Assembly (NCBI GenBank): GCA_963855995.1
Contig: OY979730.1
Location: forward strand, 6,459,341 to 6,523,340
Length of the DNA stretch: 64,000 nucleotides
Direction: 5' to 3'
DNA from: Muricea muricata
Taxonomy: Eukaryota; Cnidaria; Anthozoa; Malacalcyonacea; Plexauridae
Below are positions 26,901 through 39,595 of the stretch, piece after piece. Position 1 is the stretch's first letter. The number at the start of each line of letters is the position of its first letter. Under the pieces are notes generated by a model. That model did no database searches. It was not told the origin of the DNA and saw only the letters and a program-made list of their open reading frames with translations. The position numbers and the translations under genes were made by a program.

Positions 26901-29900
26901 ATTTGAAAACACACGATCTTAGAATCATCAAAATCGCGTTTTAAGCGCTGTAGAAGCGATTTGAGCGTAAAAACATGCTCAAGTCACCAACTAAAGATTC
27001 GCGTCTTAAATCGCTCACGGCGACGTTTTAGAGCTTAAAATGATATTTCAGTGCTAAAGTTAACGAATTGAGCGCTATGATTAACTGCAATCACGGACTT
27101 AAAAGAGACCTTCTAAATGAAAATTGCAGAACTTAGCAAGTCGGGAATCAAATTTTCGGCGCTCAAACCATGGAGATGAGTGAAATAACATGTTGAAATG
27201 AGAAACCTATAACTAGCTTATAAACTGAAAAGAAACGATCTTAGAATCATCAAAATCGCGTTTTTAGCCCTCTAGAAGCAATTTGAGCGTAAAAAAATGC
27301 TCAAATCACAAACTAAAGATTCCCGTCTAAAATCAATCACGGCGACGTTTCAGAGCTTAAAATGATATTTTTAGTGCTCAAGTGAACGAGTTAAGCGCAA
27401 TGATATAATGCAATCACGGACCTAAAAGAGACCTTCTAATTGGAAATTGAAGAACTTAGCAAGTCGGGAATTAAGTTTTCGGCGCTCAAACCACGGAGAT
27501 GAGTGAAATAACATGTTAAAATCAGAAACCTATAAGTAGCTTATAAACTGAAAAGAAACGATCTTAGAATCATCAAAATCGCGTTTTTAAAGCTGTAGAT
27601 GCGATTTGAGCGTAAAAACATGCTCAAATCAGAAACTAAAGATTCCTGTCTAAAATCAATCACGGCGACGTTTTAGAGCTTAAAATGATATTTTTAGTGC
27701 TAAAGTGAATGAGTTAAGCGCAATGATATAATGCAATCACGGATCTAAAAGAGACATTCTAATTGGAAATTGAAGAACTTAGCAAGTCGGGAATTAAGTT
27801 TTCGGCGGTCAAACCATGGAGATGAGTGAAATAACATGTTGAAATGAGAAACCTATAACTAGCTTGTAAACTGAAAAGAAACGATCTTAGAATCATCAAA
27901 ATCACGTTTTTAGCACTCTAGAAGTGATTTGAGCGTAAAAACATGCGAAAATCACCAACTATAGATTCGCGTCTTATGTCGTTCACGGCGACGTTTTAGA
28001 GCTTAAAATGATATTTTAGTGCTAAAGTTAACGAATTGAGCGCTATGATGTACTGCAATCACGGACTTAAAAGAGACCTTCTAAATGAAAATTGCAGAAC
28101 TTAGCAAGTCGGGAATCAAGTTTTCATCACTCAAACCACGGAGATGAGTGAAATAACATGTTGAAATTAGAAACCTTAAACTAAGTTATAAACTGAAAAG
28201 AAACGATCTTAGAATCATCAAAATCGCGTTTTTAGCGCTCTAGAAACGATTTGAGCGTAAAAACATCCTCAAATCAACAACTATAGATTCGCGTCTTAAA
28301 TCGTTCACGGCGACGTATTAGAGCTTAAAATGATATTTCAGTGCTAAAGTTAACGAATTGAGTGCTATGATGTACTGCAATCACGGACTTAAAAGAGACC
28401 TTCTAAATGAAAATTGCAGAACTTAGCAAGTCGGGAATTAAGTTTTCAGCGCTCAAACCATGGAGATGAGTGAAATAACATGTTGAAATGCGAAACCTAT
28501 AACTAGCTTTTAATCTGAAAAGGCACGATCTTAGAATCATCAAAATCGCGTTTTTAGCGCTGTAGCAGCGATTTAAGCATAAAACATGCTCAAATCTTCA
28601 ACTATAGATTCACGTCTTAAATCGTTCACGGCGACGTTTTAGAGCTTAAAATGATATTTCAGTGCTAAAGTTAACGAATTGAGCGCTATGATGTACTGCA
28701 ATCACGGACTTAAAAGAGACCTTCTAAATGAAAATTGCAGAACTTAGCAAGTCGGGAATCAAGTTTTCGGCGTTCAAACCACGAAGATGAGTGAAATAAC
28801 ATGTTGAAATGAGAAACCTATAACTAGCTTGTAAACTGAAAAGAAACGATCTTAGAATCATCAAAATCGCGTTTTTAGACCTCTAGAAGTGATTTGAGCG
28901 TAAAAACATGCGAAAATCACCAACTATAGATTCGCGTCTTTAGTCGTTCACGGCGACGTTTTAGAGCTTAAAATGATATTTTAGTGCTAAAGTTAACGAA
29001 TTGAGCGCTATGATGTACTGCAATCACGGACTTAAAAGAGACCTTCTAAATGAAAATTGCAGAACTTAGCAAGTCGGGAATCAAGTTTTCGGCGCTCAAA
29101 CCATGGAGATGAGTGAAATAACATGTTGAAATGCGAAATCTATATCTAGCTTGTAATCTGAAAACACACGATCTTAGAATCATCAAAATCGCGTTTTAAG
29201 CGCTGTAGAAGCGATTTGAGCGTAAAAACATGCTCAAGTCACCAACTAAAGATTCGCGTCTTAAATCGTTCACGGCGACGTTTTAGAGCTTAAAATGATA
29301 TTTCAGTGCTAAAGTTAACGAATTGAGCGCTATGATTAACTGCAATCACGGACTTAAAAGAGACCTTCTAAATGAAAATTGCAGAACTTAGCAAGTCGGG
29401 AATCAAATTTTCGGCGCTCAAACCATGGAGATGAGTGAAATAGCATGTTGAAATGAGAAACCTATAACTAGCTTATAAACTGAAAAGAAACGATCTTAGA
29501 ATCATCAAAATCGCGTTTTTAGCCCTCTAGAAGCAATTTGAGCGTAAAAAAATGCTCAAATCACAAACTAAAGATTTCCGTCTAAAATCAATCACGGCGA
29601 CGTTTCAGAGCTTAAAATGATATTTTTAGTGCTCAAGTGAACGAGTTAAGCGCAATGATATAATGCAATCACGGACCTAAAAGAGACCTTCTAATTGGAA
29701 ATTGAAGAACTTAGCAAGTCGGGAATTAAGTTTTCGGCGCTCAAACCACGGAGATGAGTGAAATAACATGTTAAAATCAGAAACCTATAAGTAGCTTATA
29801 AACTGAAAAGAAACGATCTTAGAATCATCAAAATCGCGTTTTTAAAGCTGTAGATGCGATTTGAGCGTAAAAACATGCTCAAATCAGAAACTAAAGATTC

Positions 29901-31550
29901 CTGTCTAAAATCAATCACGGCGACGTTTTAGAGCTTAAAATGATATTTTTAGTGCTAAAGTGAATGAGTTAAGCGCAATGATATAATGCAATCACGGATC
30001 TAAAAGAGACAATCTAATTGGAAATTGAAGAACTTAGCAAGTCGGGAATTAAGTTTTCGGCGGTCAAACCATGGAGATGAGTGAAATAACATGTTGAAAT
30101 GAGAAACCTATAACTAGCTTGTAAACTGAAAAGAAAAGATCTTAGAATCATCAAAATCACGTTTTTAGCACTCTAGAAGCGATTTGAGCGTAAAAACATG
30201 CGAAAATCACCAACTATAGATTCGCGTCTTATGTCGTTCACGGCGACGTTTTAGAGCTTAAAATGATATTTTAGTGCTAAAGTTAACGAATTGAGCGCTA
30301 TGATGTACTGCAATCACGGACTTAAAAGAGACCTTCTAAATGAAAATTGCAGAACTTAGCAAGTCGGGAATCAAGTTTTCGGCGTTCAAACCACGGAGAT
30401 GAGTGAAATAACATGTTGAAATTAGAAACCTTAAACTAAGTTATAAACTGAAAAGAAACGATCTTAGAATCATCAAAATCGCGTTTTTAGCGCTCTAGAA
30501 ACGATTTGAGCGTAAAAACATCCTCAAATCAACAACTATAGATTCGCGTCTTAAATCGTTCACGGCGACGTATTAGAGCTTAAAATGATATTTCAGTGCT
30601 AAAGTTAACGAATTGAGTGCTATGATGTACTGCAATCACGGACTTAAAAGAGACCTTCTAAATGAAAATTGCAGAACTTAGCAAGTCGGGAATTAAGTTT
30701 TCAGCGCTCAAACCATGGATATGAGTGAAATAACATGTTGAAATGCGAAACCTATAACTAGCTTGTAATCTGAAAAGGCACGATCTTAGAATCATCAAAA
30801 TCGCGTTTTTAGCGCTGTAGCAGCGATTTAAGCATAAAACATGCTCAAATCTTCAACTATAGATTCACGTCTTAAATCGTTCACGGCGAGGTTTTAGAGC
30901 TTAAAATGATATTTCAGTGCTAAAGTTAACGAATTGAGCGCTATGATGTACTGCAATCACGGACTTAAAAGAGACCTTCTAAATGAAAATTGCAGAACTT
31001 AGCAAGTCGGGAATCAAGTTTTCAGCGTTCAAACCACGAAGATGAGTGAAATAACATGTTGAAATGAGAAACCTATAACTAGCTTGTAAACTGAAAAGAA
31101 ACGATCTTAGAATCATCAAAATCGCGTTTTTAGACCTCTAGAAGTGATTTGAGCGTAAAAACATGCGAAAATCACCAACTATAGATTCGCGTCTTTAGTC
31201 GTTCACGGCGACGTTTTAGAGCTTAAAATGATATTTTAGTGCTAAAGTTAACGAATTGAGCGCTATGATGTACTGCAATCACGGACTTAAAAGAGACCTT
31301 CTAAATGAAAATTGCAGAACTTAGCAAGTCGGGAATCAAGTTTTCGGCGCTCAAACCATGGAGATGAGTGAAATAACATGTAAAATGCGAAACCTATATC
31401 TAGCTTGTAATCTGAAAAGACACGCTCTTAGAATCATCAAAATCGCGTTTTTAGCGCTGTAGAAGCGATTTGAGCTTAAAAACATGCTCAAGTCACCAAC
31501 TAAAGATTCGCGTCTTAAATCGTTCACGGCGACGTTTTAGAGCTTAAAAT
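19690..31550 (+). repeat. 15-monomer HOR (4,831 bp), ~2.45 copies, 8+7 substructure
   Basis: The marker AAAAGGCACG occurs at 21,111, 23,687, 25,942, 28,518 and 30,773. Spacings alternate 2,576, 2,255, 2,576 and 2,255 bp, that is 8 and 7 monomers. The full period is therefore 4,831 bp. Alternate marker monomers also differ in sequence: AGCTTGTAATC at the first, third and fifth, AGCTTTTAATC at the second and fourth. Comparing x with x+4,831 loses similarity upstream of about 19,690 and downstream of about 31,550. The left end overlaps the 12-mer HOR because the two share about four monomers. Confidence 0.92.
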
Positions 31551-32326
31551 GATATTTCAGTGCTAAAGTTAACGAATTGAGCGCTATGATTAACTGCAAT
31601 CACGGACTTAAAAGAGACCTTCTAAATGAAAATTGCAGAACTTAGCAAGTCGGGAATCAAGTTTTCGGCGCTCAAACCATGGAGATGAGTGAAATAACAT
31701 GTTGAAATGAGCAACCTATAACTAGCTTATAAACTGAAAAGAAACGATCTTAGAATCATCAAAATCGCGTTTTTAGCGCTCTAGAAGCGATTTGAGCGTA
31801 AAAACATGCTCAAATCAGAAACTAAAGATTCCTGTCTAAAATCAATCACGGCGACGTTTTAGAGCTTAAAATGATATTTTTAGTGCTGAAGTGAACGAGT
31901 TAAGCGCAATGATATAATGCAATCACGGACCTAAAAGAGACCTTCTAATTGGAAATTGAAGAACTTAGCAAGTCGGGAAACAAGTTTTCATCGCTCAAAC
32001 CACGGAGATGAGTGAAATAACATGTTGAAATTAGAAACCTTAAACTAAGTTATAAACTGAAAAGAAACGATCTTAGAATCATCAAAATCGCGTTTTTAGC
32101 GCTCTAGAAGCGATTTGAGCGTTAAAACATCCTCAAATCACCAACTATAGATTCGCGTCTTAAATCGTTCACGGCGACGTTTTAGAGCTTAAAATGATAT
32201 TTCAGTGCTAAAGTTAACGAGTTGAGCGCTATGATGTACTGCACTCACGGACTTAAAAGAGACCTTCTAAATGAAAATTGCAAAACTTAGCAAGTCGGGA
32301 ATCAAGTTTTCAGCGCTCAAACCATG
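31550..32326 (+). repeat. Transitional satellite monomers between HOR blocks
   Basis: About two and a half monomers linking the 15-mer HOR to block B copy 2. The first resembles the 12-mer HOR class with GAGCAACCTATAAC (compare 820 and 17,863). The next carries GGGAAACAAGTTTTCATCG, a combination not seen elsewhere in my reading, consistent with a recombinant monomer. Confidence 0.7.
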
Positions 32327-35300
32327 GAGATGAGTGAAATAACATGTTGAAATGCGAAACCTATAACTAGCTTGTAATCTGAAAAGACACGATCTTAGAA
32401 TCATCAAAATCGCGTTTTCAGCGCTGTAGCAGCGATTTAAGCATAAAACATGCTCAAATCCCCAACAAGAGATTCACGTCTTAAATCGTTCACGGCGACG
32501 TTTTAGAGCTTAAAATGATAATTCAGTGCTAACGTTAACGAATTGAGCGCTATTATGTACTGCAATCACGGACTTAAAAGATACCTTCAAAATTAAATGT
32601 GGAGAACTTAGCAAGTCGGGAATTAAGTTTTCAGCGCTCAAACCAAGGAGATGAGTGAAATAACATGTTGAAATCAGAAACCTATAAGTAGCTTATAAAC
32701 TGAAAAGAAACGATCTTAGAATCATCAAAATCGCGTTTTTAAAGCTGTAGAAGCGATTTGAGCGTAAAAACATGCTCAAATCAGAAACTAAAGATTCCTG
32801 TCTAAAATCAATCACTGCGACGTTTTAGAGCTTAAAATGATATTTTTAGTGCTAAAATGAACGAGTTAAGCGCAATGATGTAATGCAATCACGGACCTAA
32901 AAGAGACCTTCTAAATGGAAATTGAAGAACTTAGCAAGTCGGGAATTAAGTTTTCGGCGCTCAAACCACGGAGATGAGTGAAATAACATGTTGAAATCAG
33001 AAACCTATAAGTAGCTTATAAACTGAAAAGAAACGATCTTAGAATCATTAAAATCGCGTTTTTAGCGCTGTAGAAGCGATTTGAGCGTAAAAACATGCTC
33101 AAGTCACCAACTAAAGATTCGCGTCTTAAATCGTTCACGGCGACGTTTTAGAGCTTAAAATGATATTTCAGTGCTAAAGTTAACGAATTGAGCGCTATGA
33201 TGTACTGCAATCACGGACTTAAAAGAGACCTTCTAAATAAAAATTGCAGAACTTAGCAAGTCGGGAATTAAGTTTTCGGCGCTCAAACCACGGAGATGAG
33301 TGAAATAACATGTTGAAATCAGAAACCTATAACTAGCTTATAAACTGAAAAGAAACGATCTTAGAATCATCAAAATCGCGTTTTTAAAGCTGTAGAAGCG
33401 ATTTGAGCGTAAAAACATGCTCAAATCAGAAACTAAAGATTCCCGTCTAAAATCAATCACGGCGACGTTTTAGAGCTAGAAATGATATTTTTAGTGCTAA
33501 AGTGAACGAGTTAAGCGCAATGATATAATGCAATCACGGATCTAAAAGAGACCTTCTAAATGGAAATTGAAGAACTTAGCAAGTCGGGAATCAAGTTTTT
33601 GGCGCTCAAACAATGGAGATGAGTTAAAACATTTTTAAATACGAAACCTATAACTAGCTTGTAATCTGAAAAGACACGATCTTAGAATCATCAAAATCGC
33701 TTTTTAGCACTCTAGAAGTGATTTGAGCGTAAAAAAATGCGAAAATCAACAACTATAGATTCGCGTCTTTAGTCGTTCACGGCGACGTTTTAGAGCTTAA
33801 AATGATATTTTAGTGCTAAAGTTAACGAATTGAGCGCTATGATGTACTGCAATCACGGACTTAAAAGAGACCTTCTAAATGAAAATTGCAGAACTTAGCA
33901 AGTCGGGAATCAAGTTTTCATCGCTCAAACCACGGAGATGAGTGAAATAACATGTTGAAATGAGAAACCTTAAACTAAGTTATAAACTGAAAAGAAACGA
34001 TCTTAGAATCATCAAAATCGCGTTTTTAGCGCTCTAGAAGCGATTTGAGCGTAAAAACATCCTCAAATCACCAACTATAGATTCGCGTCTTAAATCGTTC
34101 ACGGCGACGTTTTAGAGCTTAAAATGATATTTTAGTGCTAAAGTTAACGAATTGAGCGCTATGATGTACTGCAATCACGGACTTAAAAGAGACCTTCTAA
34201 ATGAAAATTGCAGAACTTAGATAGTCGGGAATCAAGTTTTCATCACTCAAACCACGGAGATGAGTGAAATAACATGTTGAAATGAGAAACCTTAAACTAC
34301 GTTATAAACTAAAAAGAAACGATCTTAGAATCATCAAAATCGCGTTTTTAGCGCTCTAGAAGCGATTTGAGCGTAAAAACATGCTCAAATCAGAAACTAA
34401 AGATTCCTGTCTAAAATCAAACACGGCGACGTTTTATAGCTTAAAATGATATTTTTAGTGCTAAAGTGAACGAGTTAAGCGCAATGATATAATGCAATCA
34501 CGGACCTAAAAGAGACCTTCTAACTGGAAATTGAAGAACTTAGCAAGTCGGGAGTTAAGTTTTCGGCGGTCAAACTATGGAGATGAGTGAAATAACATGT
34601 TGAAATGAGAAACCTATAACTAGCTTATAAACTGGAAAGAAACGATCCTAGAATCATCAAAATCACGTTTTTAGCACTCTAGAAGTGATTTGAGCGTAAA
34701 AACATGGGAAAATCACCAACTATAGATTCGCGTCTTAAGTCGTTCACATCGACGTTTTAGAGCTTAAAATGATATTTTAGTGCTAAAGTTAACGAATTGA
34801 GCGCTATGATGTACTGCAATCACGGACTTAAAAGAGACCTTCTAAATGAAAATTGCAGAACTTAGCAAGTCGGGAATCAAGTTTTCGGCGTTCAAACCAC
34901 GGAGATGAGTGAAATAACATGTTGAAATGAGAAACCTATAACTAGCTTGTAAACTAAAAAGAAACGATCTTAGAATCATCAAAATCGCGTTTTTAGACCT
35001 TTAAAAGTGATTTGAGCGTAAAAACATGCGAAAATCACCAACTATAGATTCGCGTCTTTAGTCGTTCACAGCGACGTTTTAGAGCTTAAAATGATATTTT
35101 AGTGCTAAAGTTAACGAATTGAGCGCTATGATGTGCTGCAATCACGGACTTAAAAGAGACCTTCTAAATGAAAATTGCAGAACTTAGCAAGTCGGGAATC
35201 AAGTTTTCGGCGCACAAAATATGGAGATGAGTGAAATAACATGTTGAAATGCGAAACCTATATCTAGCTTGTAATCTGAAAAGACACGATCTTAGAATCA

Positions 35301-38300
35301 TCAAAATCGCGTTTTAAGCGCTGTAGAAGCGATTTGAGCGTAAAAACATGCTCAAGTCACCAACTAAAGATTCGCGTCTTAAATCGTTTACGGCGACGTT
35401 TTAGAGCTTAAAATGATATTTCAGTGCTAACGTTAACGAATTGAGCACTATGATGTACTGCAATCACGGACTTAAAAGAGACCTTCTAAATAAAAATTGC
35501 AGAACTTAGCAAGTCGGGAATTAAGTTTTCGGCGCTCAAACCACGGAATCGAGTGAAATAACATGTTGAAATCAGAAACCTATAAGTAGCTTATAAACTG
35601 AAAAGAAACGATCTTAGAATCATCAAAATCGCGTTTTTAGCGCTGTAGAAGCGATTTGAGCGTAAAAACATGCTCAAGTCACCAACTAAAGATTCGCGTC
35701 TTAAATCGTTCACGGCGACGTTTTAGAGCTTAAAATGATATTTCAGTGCTAAAGTTAACGAATTGAGCGCTATGATGTACTGCAATCACGGACTTAAAAG
35801 AGACCTTCTAAATAAAAATTGCAGAACTTAGCAAGTTGGGAATTAAGTTTTCGGCGCTCAAACCACGGAGATGAGTGAAATAACATGTTGAAATCAGAAA
35901 CCTATAACTAGCTTATAAACTGAAAAGAAACGATCTTAGAATCATCAAAATCGCGTTTTTAAAGCTGTAGAAGCGATTTGAGCGTAAAAACATGCTCAAA
36001 TCAGAAACTAAAGATTCCCGTCTAAAATCAATCACGGCGACGTTTTAGAGCTAGAAATGATATTTTTAGTGCTAAAGTGAACGAGTTAAGCGCAATGATA
36101 TAATGCAATCACGGATCTAAAAGAGACCTTCTAAATGGAAATTGAAGAACTTAGCAAGTCGGGAATCAAGTTTTTGGCGCTCAAACAATGGAGATGAGTT
36201 AAAACATGTTGAAATACGAAACCTATAACTAGCTTGTAATCTGAAAAGACACGATCTTAGAATCATCAAAATCGCGTTTTTAGCACTCTAGAAGTGATTT
36301 GAGCGTAAAAACATGCGAAAATCAACAACTATAGATTCGCGTCTTTAGTCGTTCACGGCGACGTTTTAGAGCTTAAAATGATATTTTAGTGCTAAAGTTA
36401 ACGAATTGAGCGCTATGATGTACTGCAATCACGGACTTAAAAGAGACCTTCTATATGAAAATTGCAGAACTTAGCAAGTCGGGAATCAAGTTTTCATCAC
36501 TCAAACCACGGAGATGAGTGAAATAACATGTTGAAATGAGAAACCTTAAACTACGTTATAAACTGAAAAGAAACGATCTTAGAATCATCAAAATCGCGTT
36601 TTTAGCGCTCTAGAAACGATTTGAGCGTAAAAACATCCTCAAATCAATAACTATAGATTCGCGTCTTAAATCGTTCACGGCGACGTTTTAGAGCTTAAAA
36701 TGATATTTCAGTGCTAAAGTTAACGAGTTGAGCGCTATGATGTACTGCACTCACGGACTTAAAAGAGACCTTCTAAATGAAAATTGCAGAACTTAGCAAG
36801 TCGGGAATCAAGTTTTCAGCGCTCAAACCATGGAGATGAGTGAAATAACATGTTGAAATGCGAAACCTATAACTAGCTTAAAATCTGAAAAGACACGATC
36901 TTAGAATCATCAAAATCGCGTTTTTAGCGCTGTAGCAGCGATTTAAGCATAAAACATGCTCATGTCCCCAACTATAGATTCACGTCTTAAATCGTTCACG
37001 GCGACGTTTTAGAGCTTAAAATGATATTTCAGTGCTAACGTTAACGAATTGAGCGCTATGATGTACTGCAATCACGGACTTCAAAGAGACCTTCTATATA
37101 AAAATTGCAGAACTTAGCAAGTCGGGAATTAAGTTTTCGGCGCTCAAACCACGGAGATGAGTGAAATAACAGGTTGAAACAGAAACCTATAACTAGCTTA
37201 TAAACTGAAAAGAAACGATCTTAGAATCATCAAAATCGCGTTTTTAAAGCTGTAGAAGCGATTTGAGAGTAAAAACATGCTCAAATCAGAAACTAAAGAT
37301 TCCCGTCTAAAATCAATCACGGCGACGTTTTAGAGCTTAAAATGATATTTTTAGTGCTAAAGTGAACGAGTTAAGCGCAATGATATAATGCAATCACGGA
37401 TCTAAAAGAGACCTTCTAAATGGAAATTAAAGAACTTAGCAAGTCGGGAATCAAGTTTTTGGCGCTCAAACAATGGAGATGAGTTAAAACATGTTGAAAT
37501 ACGAAACCTATAACTAGCTTGTAATCTGAAAAGACACGATCTTAGAATCATCAAAATCGCGTTTTTAGCGCTCTAGAAGCGATTTGAGCGTAAAAACATC
37601 CTCAAATCACCAACTATAGATTCGCGTCTTAAATCGTTCACGGCGACGTTTTAGAGCTTAAAATGATATTTCAGTGCTAAAGTTAACGAATTGAGCGCAA
37701 TGATGTACTGCTATCACGGACTTAAAAGAGACCTTCTAAATGAAAATTGCAGAACTTAGCAAGTCGGGAATAAAGTTTTCGCCGCTCAAACCATGGAGAT
37801 GAGTGAAATAACATGTTGAAATGCGAAACCTATAACTAGCTTGTAATCTGAAAAGACACGATCTTAGAATCATCAAAATCGCGTTTTTTGCGCTGTAGCA
37901 GCGATTTAAGCATAAAACATGCTCATATATCCAACTACAGATTCACGTCTTAAATCGTTCACGGCGACGTTTTAGAGCTTAAAATGATATTTCAGTGCTA
38001 ACGTTAACGAATTGAGCGCTATGATGTACTGCAATCACGGACTTCAAAGAGACCTTCTATATAAAAATTGCAGAACTTAGCAAGTCGGGAATTAAGTTTT
38101 CGGCGCTCAAACCACGGAGATGAGTGAAATAACATGTTGAAACAGAAACCTATAACTAGCTTATAAACTGAAAAGAAACGATCTTAGAATCATCAAAATC
38201 GCGTTTTTAAAGCTGTAGAAGCGATTTGAGCGTAAAAACATGCTCAAATCAGAAACTAAAGATTCCTGTCTAAAATCAATCACTGCGACGTTTTAGAGCT

Positions 38301-39595
38301 TAAAATGATATTTTTAGTGCTAAAATGAACTAGTTAAGCGCAATGATATAATGCAATCACGGACCTAAAAGAGACCTTCTAAATGGAAATTGAAGAACTT
38401 AGCAAGTCGGGAAACAAGTTTTCGGCGCCAAACCATGGAGATGAGTGAAATAACATGTTGAAATGCGAAACCTATATCTAGCTTGTAATCTAAAAAGACA
38501 CGATCTTAGAATCATCAAAATCGCGTTTTTAGCGCTGTAGAAGCGATTTGAGCGTAAAAACATGCTCAAGTCACCAACTAAAGATTCGCGTCTTAAATCG
38601 TTCACAGCGACGTTTTAGAGCTTAAAATGATATTTCAGTGCTAAAGTTAACGAACTGAGCGCTATGATTAACTGCAATCACGGACTTAAAAGAGACCTTC
38701 TAAATGAAAACTGCAGAACTTAGCAAGTCGGGAATCAAGTTTTCGGCGCTCAAACCACAGAGATGAGATAAATAACATGTTGAAATTAGAAACCTTAAAC
38801 TAAGTTATAAACTGAAAAGAAACGATCTTAGAATCATCAAAATCGCGTTTTTAGCGCTCTAGAAGCGATTTGAGCGTAAAAACATCCTCAAATCACCAAC
38901 TATAGATTCGCGTCTTAAATCGTTCACGGCGACGTTTTAGAGCTTAATATGATATTTGAGTGCTAAAGTTAACGAATTGAGCGCTATGATGTACTGCAAT
39001 CACGGACTTAAAAGAGATCTTCTAAATAAAAATTGCAGAACTTAGCAAGTCGGGAATTAAGTTTTCGGCGCTCAAACGACGGAGATGAGTGAAATAACAT
39101 GTTGAAATCATAAACCTATAACTACCTTATAAACTGAAAAGAAACGATCTTTGAATCATCAAAATCGCGTTTTTAAAGCTGTAGAAGCGATTTGAGCGTA
39201 AAAACATGCTCAAGTCACCAACTAAAGATTCGCGTCTTTAGTCGTTCACGGCGACGTTGTAGAGCTTAAAATGATATTTTAGTGCTAAAGTTAACGAATT
39301 GAGCAATATGATGTACTGCAATCACGGACTTAAAAGAGACCTTCTAAATGAAAATTGCAGAACTTAGCAAGTCGGGAATCAAGTTTTCATCGCTCAAACC
39401 ACGGAGATGAGTGAAATAACATGTTGAAATGAGAAACCTTAAACTAAGTTATAAACTGAAAAGAAACGATCTTAGAATCATCAAAATCACGTTTTTAGCG
39501 CTCTAGAAACGATTTGAGCGTAAAAACATCCTCAAATCACCAACTATAGATTCGCGTCTTAAATCGTTCACGGCGACGTATTAGAGCTTAAAATG
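32326..39595 (+). repeat. Satellite block B, copy 2
   Basis: Recurrence of 9,470-17,059. It has at least one extra monomer relative to copy 1 (around 34,830-35,150, a TTCGGCGTTC class unit), and lacks the two-monomer repetition seen at 16,080-16,720. Small private changes include a damaged HOR monomer at 33,630 (ACATTTTTAAATACG instead of ACATGTTGAAATACG) and a shortened AATCGCTTTTTAG at about 33,700. Confidence 0.83.
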
